Shown here piece by piece: positions 1 to 7,408 of a stretch of DNA of 14,961 bases. Made by a program: the position numbers and the translations under genes. The stretch comes from an uncultured Eubacterium sp. (GTDB taxonomy: Bacteria > Bacillota > Clostridia > Lachnospirales > Lachnospiraceae), in contig CAKREL010000060.1 in NCBI GenBank assembly GCA_934317205.1, forward strand, positions 1 to 14,961. The letters are read 5' to 3'. The notes beneath the pieces are model-generated. The model saw nothing but the letters and a program-made list of their open reading frames with translations, searched no databases and was not told where the DNA came from. Positions within the stretch are counted from its first letter, which is position 1. Every line of letters begins with the position of its first letter.

Positions 1-16
1 CTTTTTCTTTGTCCAT
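1..16 (-). CDS. Start of an unidentified gene, cut by the window edge
   Basis: Only the first five codons are visible, reading MDKEK. The start is supported by a strong GGAGG ribosome binding site at 28-32, eleven bases upstream of the ATG at 14-16. It follows rlmD on the same strand with about 140 bases between, so it may be the next gene of the operon. The product cannot be named from so little sequence. Confidence 0.6.
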
Positions 17-157
17 AAATTAATTTTCCTCCAAAATCAGATACATTATCAACGTGAACGAGTCACTATAGCGAAATCATCATTCCCCATCGTTACCATT
101 TATACTACGGTAGTAATCATCCATATCCACGCTGAGTTTTACCGTGGTATCTGGTTT

Positions 158-1525
158 TCATTTACCCAAAAGGCAAACAGTCTCCACATGTACGCTTTGG
201 CCAAATTGATCTACGACTCTGCTACGCTTTAACTCATACCCCTGCTCACACAAGATTTTCAGATCCCGTGCCAGCGTAGCCGAATCGCAGCTGACATAAA
301 CCACCCGGTCCGGCGCCATTTTCACGATCGTCTCCAATAGTTTTTCATCGCATCCTTTTCTCGGTGGATCTACCACAATGACATCCGCATGCGCCTTCCG
401 ACCTGCTGTTGCTTCTTTCTCATAAAACTCCGGCAATACTTCCTCTGATTTTCCAACAAAAAATTCTGCATTTTCAATGCCATTTTTCACTGCATTTCGT
501 TTTGCATTTTCAATAGCCTGCGGAATGATCTCAACACCATATACCTGTTTCGCTTTCTGCGCAAGAAATAATGAAATCGTTCCGATTCCGCAATACAGAT
601 CCCAGACTGTCTCTTCGCCATGTAAATCTGCATACTCCAGTGCAATACCATATAGTTTCTCTGTTTGCACCGGATTTACCTGATAAAAAGATACTGGGGA
701 AATTTCATAGGAAATTTCTCCAATCTGATCCGTAATATATTCCTGTCCCCAGAGCAGGATCGTCTTGCGCCCCAGAATGACATTGGTGCGCTCGGTATTG
801 CAGTTGATGGAAATACTTGTCATACCGTCAATTTTTCGCAGCTCTTCTACCAGTTTTTCAGCATGTGGTAAACTTTTTCCATTGATGATCAGACAGACCA
901 TCTTCTCCTGACTGGAAAATCCGCAACGAATCAGCACATGACGCACCAAACCTTTTCCGCTTTTCTCATCATATGCAGTAATATGATATTTTTCCATAAA
1001 TGCAATGACAATGTCCAGAATTTCCTTATTTACCGGAAGTCCCAATGCACAGTCACGGTTTGGAATAATTGTGTGTGTACGACCTGCGTAAAATCCTGTC
1101 ACAATATGACCATCTTTGTCAGTTCCTACCGGAAACTGTGCTTTATTCCGATAGTGAAATGGCTCTTCCATTCCAACGATCGGCTCCATTGGAATCTCTG
1201 TAAATCCACCGATTCGTTCCAGATTACTGCGCACTTTGTGCTCTTTAAACTCTAACTGTTTTTCGTAAGACAATGCCTGGATCTGACATCCTCCGCACTG
1301 TCTGTAATATGGACATTTTGGTTCCACACGATCCGGTGATGCTTCCAGAATCTCCATCAAACGAGCATAACCGTAAGTCTTTTTCAACTTAATGATCTTT
1401 GCCCTTACCAGGTCACCGATGACAGCATCTTTAACAAAAAAAGTCATACCGTCTGCTTTTCCGATGCCTGCTCCATCCACGCCCATATCCTCTATTTTTA
1501 AAATTAATTCATCGTTTTTCTGCAT
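158..1525 (-). CDS. rlmD: 23S rRNA (uracil-5-)-methyltransferase, RlmD/RlmCD type
   Basis: This SAM-dependent enzyme makes 5-methyluridine in 23S rRNA (U1939 and/or U747 by homology). Numbering from the chosen start, the 455-residue protein has an N-terminal TRAM RNA-binding domain (about 5-60), then a CPYYRQCGGC cluster whose cysteines 71, 77 and 80, with Cys159, match the 4Fe-4S ligands of the family. A Rossmann methyltransferase domain carries the SAM loop DLYCGIGT (about 309-316), DPPRKG (about 386-391) and the nucleophile Cys413 in YVSCDSATLARD. The frame opens further upstream at 1552, but AAAGGA five bases before the ATG at 1525 favours MQKNDE as the start. It follows yhaM by 83 bases that include a hairpin. 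The frame continues without interruption for 25 sense codons after its TGA. The exact target uridine cannot be told from sequence. Confidence 0.93.
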   Translation of the reverse strand: MQKNDELILKIEDMGVDGAGIGKADGMTFFVKDAVIGDLVRAKIIKLKKTYGYARLMEILEASPDRVEPKCPYYRQCGGCQIQALSYEKQLEFKEHKVRSNLERIGGFTEIPMEPIVGMEEPFHYRNKAQFPVGTDKDGHIVTGFYAGRTHTIIPNRDCALGLPVNKEILDIVIAFMEKYHITAYDEKSGKGLVRHVLIRCGFSSQEKMVCLIINGKSLPHAEKLVEELRKIDGMTSISINCNTERTNVILGRKTILLWGQEYITDQIGEISYEISPVSFYQVNPVQTEKLYGIALEYADLHGEETVWDLYCGIGTISLFLAQKAKQVYGVEIIPQAIENAKRNAVKNGIENAEFFVGKSEEVLPEFYEKEATAGRKAHADVIVVDPPRKGCDEKLLETIVKMAPDRVVYVSCDSATLARDLKILCEQGYELKRSRVVDQFGQSVHVETVCLLGK

Positions 1526-1563
1526 ATTCATCCTTTCAAAAAGTAACGTCATTTTCAGATATC

Positions 1564-1597
1564 AAGTGCTCCGGACACAATAGCATCTGGAGCACTT
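1564..1597 (-). other. Intercistronic hairpin between yhaM and rlmD
   Basis: AAGTGCTCC at 1564-1572 is complementary to GGAGCACTT at 1589-1597. Three more pairs, one of them G-U, give a 12-bp stem around a 10-base loop. No T run follows on the minus strand, so it does not look like an intrinsic terminator. It sits 12 bases past the yhaM stop and upstream of the rlmD start, where it could stabilise the yhaM mRNA 3' end or modulate rlmD expression. That role is inference. Confidence 0.6.
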
Positions 1598-1608
1598 ACA
1601 TTTGCCTG

Positions 1609-2553
1609 TTACTTACTTGTTCTTCTGATATTGGAATCCAGGAAACGATTGAATCCCTGCCATTCCAAACTGTTTTCCGGAATATTTGACAATGCCTCAC
1701 GCATGGTTTCCAGTTTTGCATCGGAATTATCTGCAAAACTCAGTGCAATGGCTTCCGCCAGTGCCGGTTTCTTCGGTGAACCATATTCCAGTTCGCCATG
1801 ATGAGCCAGAATACAGTGAACCAGTTCGGAAGCCGTGCGCTTCGGGAAGCCTTCAATCTGGTCGATATGTTTCTGAACTTCCATAGCACCGATCATGATG
1901 TGGCCAAGCAACTGGCCGTCATCCGTGTAGTCGTTTGCAGGAAATGTAGAAAGCTCTGTTAATTTTCCGATATCATGAAACATTGCTGCTGTCAGAAGCA
2001 GATCACGATTCAGCATCGGATATAATTTGCAGAAGAAATCGCAAATCTGTGTCACATGTAAGGTATGCTCCGCCAGTCCGCCAACAAATCCGTGATGTAC
2101 ACTTTTTGCTGCTGAATGAAATTGGAAACGTTTCGCAAAATCTGCATCTGCAAAAAATGATTCTGCCAGCTGTTTCAAATATGGATTTTTCATCTGCGCA
2201 ATATATTCCAACAGCTTCTGGTACATTTCCTCAATGTTATACTCACTGACTGGCAGATAGTCTGCCGGATTAATATCACTCTCTGACATCTTTTTCACAC
2301 GTTTGACATTTAACTGCAGGGAACCCTGGAAGCTTGTAACATCACCCATGACATAGATGTAATCCAGAGAATCAAACTCCTCTATCCCATTAGATCCAAC
2401 ATCCCAGATTTTAGCATCCAGTGTGCCTGTTTTATCCTGAAGTGTCAGGGAATCATACGGTTTTCCTGCCTTTGTCATGGCTGTCTGCTTATGTTTGCAC
2501 AGATAAACCTCTCCAATTCTCTCACCCTCATGTAATGTCTCAATAAATCTCAT
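1609..2553 (-). CDS. yhaM: 3'-5' exoribonuclease of the YhaM family
   Basis: YhaM enzymes are cytoplasmic, metal-dependent 3'-5' exonucleases that trim short or structured RNA ends in Firmicutes. The N-terminal part (about 10-90) is an OB-fold nucleic-acid binding domain (GKPYDSLTLQDKTG region). The C-terminal part is an HD phosphohydrolase domain with His163 in EHTLHV, His193-Asp194 in MFHDIGK, His251-His252 in LAHHGE, and Asp275 in FADNSDAK as metal ligands. An in-frame GTG lies nine bases upstream at 2562. The ATG at 2553 is preferred because it gives 314 residues, the length I recall for Bacillus YhaM, and because GGGGAT lies 11 bases upstream. The gene sits 45 bases after the HtrA-like gene and 83 before rlmD, in one apparent operon. 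Confidence 0.93.
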   Translation of the reverse strand: MRFIETLHEGERIGEVYLCKHKQTAMTKAGKPYDSLTLQDKTGTLDAKIWDVGSNGIEEFDSLDYIYVMGDVTSFQGSLQLNVKRVKKMSESDINPADYLPVSEYNIEEMYQKLLEYIAQMKNPYLKQLAESFFADADFAKRFQFHSAAKSVHHGFVGGLAEHTLHVTQICDFFCKLYPMLNRDLLLTAAMFHDIGKLTELSTFPANDYTDDGQLLGHIMIGAMEVQKHIDQIEGFPKRTASELVHCILAHHGELEYGSPKKPALAEAIALSFADNSDAKLETMREALSNIPENSLEWQGFNRFLDSNIRRTSK

Positions 2554-2598
2554 TTTCTTCACAATCCCCGTAACGGGTATCCTTTCTACTCCATTTTT

Positions 2599-3879
2599 TC
2601 ATTTTTCCTGCATCTGTGATTGATGAAGTGTGCCAAATACAACTTTAAACGATAAATCCTGATATTTTCCATCTGCACCCATGCGTTTGACTGTCACTGT
2701 ATTTTGCTGTCCATCCTTTCCATTCAGCATATAATCCTCATATTGATCCACGGTCTGGATCTCTGTATTTCCTATTTTGGTCAGGACATCTCCCATCTGT
2801 AATCCAGCCTGCATCGCCGGCGAATCCGACAGCACCTTTTTGATGTAAACACCCTTCGGCAGATGATTTTCTTTTGCAATCTCTGTCGTCACAGTACTCA
2901 CTTCAAGTCCCAGATAGACCGGTGACTCACCGTTTGACATTTTTTCCAGCAATCTTCCAATGTCGGAAATACCAATCGCTGTCACAGTACTCTGGGCATC
3001 GCGTTTACTGTAACTTTGCAGCATCAGTCCAACCACTTCACCTTTTAAATTGATCAATGCACCACTTCCTGCTTCGCTGGCATTGATATCCGTGGAAATC
3101 ACTTTGTAATTTGCATCCACAGTACTTACTTCATAGCTGCTGGATGTTACATTTCCTGTCAGAATGGAAAACGGCTCACTCAGCGGACTTCCGATAGCAA
3201 TAACGATTGTCCCCTGTGATAGTGCAGATGATTTTCCCAGAGTGGCTGCTGCCACGCGGTTCACAGTATCCTCAGACAGCTCCTTTTTCTCCACGCGGAG
3301 CATTGCGATTCCTGTATTTTCATCATATGCCTGCATCGTTGCAGGGGCAACACTGTCATCGTAAAATGTCACATCCACCTGACTGGCATCCGCAATAACT
3401 TTTTTCTCTGTCAGCACCAGATACGTGTCACTGGTGTCTGCCACGATAATTCCGGTTCCCTGACTTTCCGTCTGATACGCATTCTCAAACAAGTCCGTTG
3501 TCTCACCAATAGCTTTCACGGAAACCACAGACTTATTGGCTGCACGGCCGATGGCATACAGCTTGTTCTGTAAAATCTGATAATCCTCCGGCTCCATCTG
3601 CTGCGTTTCCGTAATGTAAATCGGCTCCGCCTCATCCGCTGTCTGTGTATTATCCGTTGTCTCGTCTTTCCCGGAAATGACAACCGTATTGTCTTTCTGG
3701 TACGTCAAGTTTTCGATTACCGGCCTGACCAGGCAGAACACAAGTGCCGCCACCACGCCAAAAACAACTGCCAGCAGGATTGTCCATGCCAGATGTGAAC
3801 GCATCTTTTTCCAATCAGGTGGAATTTTTTTGATTTGTTCTTTTATAAAATGGTATTCTTCCTGTTTCTTTTTATCCAC
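2599..3879 (-). CDS. Membrane-anchored HtrA-like trypsin-fold/PDZ protein, probably an inactive protease
   Basis: The 426-residue product has a cytoplasmic basic N-terminus, one membrane helix (about 31-53), an acidic linker, an HtrA/DegP-like chymotrypsin-fold domain (about 110-310) and a PDZ domain (about 324-414, with GVYIKKVLSDSPAMQAGLQ and GDVLTKIG). This is the usual S1C order. The catalytic motifs are degraded. The TNxHV histidine is Lys160 (VLTEKKVI), the TDIAVL aspartate is Gly190 (ENTGIAML), and GNSGGP reads AGSGAL, where the Ser272 alignment is uncertain. The fold is recognisable but catalysis is unlikely. A PDZ-based scaffold or sensor role outside the membrane is inference. The GTG at 3879 is chosen over one at 3897 because GGAAAGG ends nine bases before it. 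It is the first gene after the promoter at 3928-3956. Confidence 0.85.
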   Translation of the reverse strand: MDKKKQEEYHFIKEQIKKIPPDWKKMRSHLAWTILLAVVFGVVAALVFCLVRPVIENLTYQKDNTVVISGKDETTDNTQTADEAEPIYITETQQMEPEDYQILQNKLYAIGRAANKSVVSVKAIGETTDLFENAYQTESQGTGIIVADTSDTYLVLTEKKVIADASQVDVTFYDDSVAPATMQAYDENTGIAMLRVEKKELSEDTVNRVAAATLGKSSALSQGTIVIAIGSPLSEPFSILTGNVTSSSYEVSTVDANYKVISTDINASEAGSGALINLKGEVVGLMLQSYSKRDAQSTVTAIGISDIGRLLEKMSNGESPVYLGLEVSTVTTEIAKENHLPKGVYIKKVLSDSPAMQAGLQMGDVLTKIGNTEIQTVDQYEDYMLNGKDGQQNTVTVKRMGADGKYQDLSFKVVFGTLHQSQMQEK

Positions 3880-3927
3880 TGTCAAACACCTTTCCACATC
3901 ACGTATATTTTACTGAGTACTGCATTT

Positions 3928-3956
3928 ATTATAAGGTTTCTGTAATTCTTATGCAA
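3928..3956 (-). promoter_or_regulatory. Sigma-A-type promoter for the htrA-like/yhaM/rlmD operon
   Basis: On the minus strand the -35 box is TTGCAT (3951-3956). A 17-base spacer leads to a perfect TATAAT -10 box (3928-3933). Transcription would start near 3921, about 40 bases before the HtrA-like GTG. No other good promoter was seen before the next two genes. Confidence 0.75.
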
Positions 3957-4023
3957 CTGCAAAGTTACAATGAATTTTCACTTTTCACTTCCTCAATTAT
4001 GCGGTAAAATATAACAATATAGA

Positions 4024-4050
4024 TTGAGATATTTTCTCTGATTGGATAAT
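4024..4050 (+). promoter_or_regulatory. Candidate promoter for mutS2
   Basis: TTGAGA at 4024-4029 and GATAAT at 4045-4050 each match the consensus at five of six positions, but the spacer is only 15 bases. It lies about 80 bases upstream of the mutS2 start and overlaps one copy of the ATTATCCA-like repeats described at 4043-4104. This is the best candidate seen and is not certain. Confidence 0.35.
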
Positions 4051-4104
4051 TTGTACCATTTATATTCAGGCATGCAATTATCCATAATAGACAAATATCC
4101 ATAA
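4043..4104. repeat. Three ATTATCCA-like motifs upstream of mutS2
   Basis: TATCCATAA occurs at 4079-4087 and 4096-4104, a direct repeat with a period of 17. GGATAATT at 4044-4051 is the inverted counterpart of AATTATCC at 4076-4083. The group overlaps the candidate -10 box and could be a protein-binding cluster or chance in AT-rich DNA. Confidence 0.45.
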
Positions 4105-4129
4105 CAGTTACTATCACATGGAGGAGTTT

Positions 4130-6505
4130 ATGAATCAAAAAGCTTTAAAAGTTTTAGAATATGATAAAATTATCCAGCTGCTTGCTAAGCAAGCTACATC
4201 AGATGCCGGAAAGAAACGATGTCTGGAACTGCTTCCAATGACCGACAAACAGCTGATCAGCGAGGCTCAGACTCAGACTTCTGATGCTCTGTCCCGCATT
4301 TACCGCAAAGGCGGTCTTTCTTTTGGAGGTTTAAAGGATCCAGGGTTTCAAATGAAGCGTCTGGAAATCGGCGGAAGCTTAAATGCAGCTGAACTGCTTT
4401 CCGTCTGTACCTTACTGGAGATCACCAAGCGGGCAAAAGCTTATTCCAGAGAAAACAGGGATGATCTTCCCTCTGATTCTCTGGACGACTTTTTTACTGG
4501 TCTCGAACCACTGACACCACTGCTTGAGGAAATCCGCCGATGCATTCTGGCAGAAGACGAGATCAGCGATGATGCAAGCCCGGCGCTACACAACGTGCGC
4601 CGCACCATCCGGAATATCAATGACAAAATCCACGGAGCCATGAACAACCTGTTAAACAATTCCACAACCCGCTCTTATCTGCAGGATGCAGTGATCACTA
4701 TGCGAAACGGCCGCTACTGTCTGCCGGTCAAAGCAGAATACAAAGGACAGGTTCCCGGCATGATCCACGATCAGTCTTCTACCGGTTCCACACTGTTTAT
4801 TGAGCCGATGTCCGTTGTAAAATTAAATAATGATTTAAAGGAAGCTTTTCTAAAGGAACAGGAAGCCATTGAAGCGGTTCTGGCAGAATTAAGCAATCTT
4901 ACTGCTCAGTATGCCCCGTATCTGTTGGACAACTATCGGATTCTGGTCGACCTTGATTTTATTTTTGCAAAAGCAAATCTGGCAAAAATCCAGAATGGTA
5001 TGGCTCCGATTTTCAATACGGAAGGACGTATCCGTATCCGTCAGGGCCGCCATCCATTACTTGATCCAAAAAAAGTTGTTCCTATCGATGTCCATTTGGG
5101 CGACACGTTCCATTTACTGATCATTACCGGACCGAACACTGGTGGTAAAACCGTTTCTCTGAAAACGGTAGGACTCTTTACCCTGATGGGGCAGGCTGGT
5201 CTGCATATTCCGGCAAAAGATCGTTCCGAACTGGCTATTTTTGACGATGTTTACGCAGATATCGGTGATGAGCAGAGTATCGAGCAAAGTCTCAGTACTT
5301 TCTCTTCCCATATGACAAATATTGTATCGATTTTAAAAAATGCAACACCACATTCACTGGTGCTTTTTGATGAGCTCTGTGCCGGAACGGATCCAGATGA
5401 AGGAGCTGCACTGGCAATCTCCATCCTGGATCGTCTGCGCCAGAATAATATCAGAACCATGGCAACCACCCACTACAGCGAGATCAAACTGTATGCCCTC
5501 TCCACAGAAGGAGTAGAAAATGCCTGCTGCGAATTCAGTGTAGAAACCTTAAGTCCGACATACCGTCTTTTAATCGGTATTCCCGGAAAAAGTAATGCCT
5601 TTGCAATTTCCAGCAAGATTGGACTTCCATCTGACCTTATTGAAGATGCCAAGACAAGAATTACAAAAGAAAACGAAAACTTTGAAGATGTCCTCGCAGA
5701 TCTGGAACAGAGCCGACTGACGATTGAAAAAGAACAGGCTGAAATTAACCGTTACAAAGAGGAAGCTGCTTCCCTGAAAAAGCAACTGGAAGAAAAACAG
5801 GAGCGCTTAAACCGCAGCCGCGACCGCGTACTACAGGAGGCAAACCAACAGGCTGCTGCCATTTTAAAAGAAGCGAAAGATCTGGCTGACGAAACAATCC
5901 GCAACTTTCACAAATATGGCAAGACGCATGTGGATGCTTCTGCGATGGAAAAAGATCGTGAGAAAATCCGTAAAAAAATGGCAAAAGCACAGAGCAAATC
6001 CTCTATGCCTCAAAAAGAGCAGGTCAACCATAATGTACCGAAAAAGCTGCGTCTCGGTGACTCTGTCAAGATTCTCAGTATGAATCTGAAAGGTACTGTA
6101 CATACCCTGCCGGATGCAAAAGGTAATCTGTTTGTACAGGCCGGCATCCTGCGTTATCAGACAAATATCCGTGATCTGATTCTGGTAAATGAAGATGCCA
6201 CTCCGGTTGTACACAATACAAAAACCGGTGCCGGTAAACTGAAAATGTCAAAATCACTCTCCGTTTCCCCGGAGATCAACCTGATCGGAAAAACTGTAGA
6301 TGAAGCACTGATGGAACTGGACAAATATCTGGATGATGCTTATCTCGCACATCTGAAATCGGTACGTATCGTTCACGGAAAAGGAACTGGTGCTCTGCGC
6401 AAAGCTGTACAGGGATATTTAAAGCGGCAGAAGTATGTCAAATCTTTCCATCTCGGAGAATTTGGTGAAGGAGATGCCGGTGTAACCATTGCAGAATTTG
6501 AATAA
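4130..6505 (+). CDS. mutS2: MutS2 family ATPase with C-terminal Smr domain
   Basis: MutS2 proteins are homodimeric ATPases implicated in suppressing homologous recombination and, in Bacillus, in rescuing collided ribosomes. The 791-residue product has the usual length. It shows core and clamp regions (about 1-290), Walker A GPNTGGKT (334-341), the ST signature DEQSIEQSLSTFSSH (about 380-394), Walker B LVLFDE (410-415), a long charged coiled coil (about 521-621), a KOW-like segment (about 640-690) and a C-terminal Smr domain (about 714-791) with HGKGTGALR. The Smr LDLR motif reads INLI (716-719), which may affect nuclease activity. The frame opens at 4118, but GGAGGAG five bases before the ATG at 4130 and the family start MNQKALK make 4130 the start. 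No U-rich terminator follows, so read-through into the two-component genes is possible. Confidence 0.96.
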   Translation: MNQKALKVLEYDKIIQLLAKQATSDAGKKRCLELLPMTDKQLISEAQTQTSDALSRIYRKGGLSFGGLKDPGFQMKRLEIGGSLNAAELLSVCTLLEITKRAKAYSRENRDDLPSDSLDDFFTGLEPLTPLLEEIRRCILAEDEISDDASPALHNVRRTIRNINDKIHGAMNNLLNNSTTRSYLQDAVITMRNGRYCLPVKAEYKGQVPGMIHDQSSTGSTLFIEPMSVVKLNNDLKEAFLKEQEAIEAVLAELSNLTAQYAPYLLDNYRILVDLDFIFAKANLAKIQNGMAPIFNTEGRIRIRQGRHPLLDPKKVVPIDVHLGDTFHLLIITGPNTGGKTVSLKTVGLFTLMGQAGLHIPAKDRSELAIFDDVYADIGDEQSIEQSLSTFSSHMTNIVSILKNATPHSLVLFDELCAGTDPDEGAALAISILDRLRQNNIRTMATTHYSEIKLYALSTEGVENACCEFSVETLSPTYRLLIGIPGKSNAFAISSKIGLPSDLIEDAKTRITKENENFEDVLADLEQSRLTIEKEQAEINRYKEEAASLKKQLEEKQERLNRSRDRVLQEANQQAAAILKEAKDLADETIRNFHKYGKTHVDASAMEKDREKIRKKMAKAQSKSSMPQKEQVNHNVPKKLRLGDSVKILSMNLKGTVHTLPDAKGNLFVQAGILRYQTNIRDLILVNEDATPVVHNTKTGAGKLKMSKSLSVSPEINLIGKTVDEALMELDKYLDDAYLAHLKSVRIVHGKGTGALRKAVQGYLKRQKYVKSFHLGEFGEGDAGVTIAEFE

Positions 6506-6519
6506 CTTCAGAGCCATGG

Positions 6520-6580
6520 GAGTTGCAAGTATAAATACAAATCATGCTCGCATGAATGAGTATTTATACTTGTAAGACTC
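6520..6580 (+). other. Long AT-rich imperfect hairpin downstream of mutS2
   Basis: The arms are 6523-6538 and 6560-6575: thirteen perfect pairs (CAAGTATAAATAC with its complement) extended by three more that include a G-U. GAGT/ACTC continues the stem after a small bulge. Inside is a second stem, TCATG at 6542-6546 with CATGA at 6551-6555. There is no T run after it, so it is not a standard terminator. It lies 15 bases past the mutS2 stop and just before TTGACG (6582-6587), a possible -35 box for the response regulator. It could be an mRNA-stabilising structure, a weak terminator or an operator. Confidence 0.65.
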
Positions 6581-6687
6581 TTTGACGAGAGGCCACATTG
6601 AGATGTAAATCGGACATTCGCAAAAAAGCTCAGTTAATTGAGAGGAAGGATCTGAAGTTTAGAAAAAATAAATTTAGGAGGCCCATT

Positions 6688-7386
6688 ATGGCAGTCAAAC
6701 AAAAAATTCTCATCGTCGATGATGATGCAAACATTGCTGAGCTGATCTCCCTCTATCTTCTGAAAGAGTGCTACGACACCAAAATTGTAGAAGACGGGGA
6801 ATCAGCCCTGCATGAATTTAAAACCTATCAACCAAACCTGATCCTGTTAGATCTGATGCTTCCTGGCATCGATGGTTACCAGGTTTGCCGTGAGATACGA
6901 ACCCAGTCAAATGTTCCAATCATTATGCTTTCTGCCAAAGGAGAAGTCTTTGACAAGGTACTTGGACTGGAACTCGGCGCAGACGATTACATTATCAAAC
7001 CATTTGATTCCAAAGAACTGGTAGCCCGGGTAAAAGCAGTTCTTCGCCGTTACCAGGCTGTGAAGCCCGAAAAAAATGAACCTGATATTAAATGTGTGGA
7101 ATATCCGGATCTGGTCATTAACCTGACCAATTATTCTGTTATGTATTATGGACAGGTAATTGATATGCCGCCAAAGGAACTGGAACTCCTCTATTTCCTG
7201 GCCTCTTCACCAAATCAGGTATTTACCCGTGAACAGCTTCTGGACAACATCTGGGGCTATGAGTATCTGGGAGACACCCGTACCGTGGACGTTCACGTAA
7301 AACGTCTTCGGGAAAAAATAAAAGACCACGAACATTGGGGGATTACCACCGTCTGGGGCATCGGCTACAAATTTGAGCGCCGCTAG
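6688..7386 (+). CDS. Response regulator, OmpR/PhoB family
   Basis: This DNA-binding regulator is presumably phosphorylated by the kinase encoded next to it. The 232-residue protein has a receiver domain (1-120) with acidic residues Asp11-Asp12, phosphoacceptor Asp55 in LLDLMLPG, Ser82 and Lys104 in IIKPF. A winged-helix domain (about 130-232) follows, with TREQLLDNIWG, DTRTVDVHVKRLREKI and the terminal WGIGYKF typical of the OmpR class. An upstream TTG at 6598 is in frame, but TAGGAGG at 6675-6681, six bases before the ATG at 6688, and the MAVKQKILIVDDD start settle the true start. The kinase starts 22 bases downstream. Target genes and signal are not evident. Confidence 0.95.
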   Translation: MAVKQKILIVDDDANIAELISLYLLKECYDTKIVEDGESALHEFKTYQPNLILLDLMLPGIDGYQVCREIRTQSNVPIIMLSAKGEVFDKVLGLELGADDYIIKPFDSKELVARVKAVLRRYQAVKPEKNEPDIKCVEYPDLVINLTNYSVMYYGQVIDMPPKELELLYFLASSPNQVFTREQLLDNIWGYEYLGDTRTVDVHVKRLREKIKDHEHWGITTVWGIGYKFERR

Positions 7387-7408
7387 CAGCAATTGGTAAG
7401 ATTTATTT

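Noticed and set aside
158..160. Selenocysteine or recoded TGA in rlmD
   Set aside because: No hairpin of the expected kind was recognised right after the TGA, the catalytic domain is complete before it, and RlmD needs no selenocysteine. A nonsense change or plain stop is simpler.
6598..6687. Thirty-codon N-terminal extension of the response regulator from a TTG
   Set aside because: A textbook TAGGAGG precedes the ATG at 6688 and the receiver domain starts there. The extension has no ribosome binding site.
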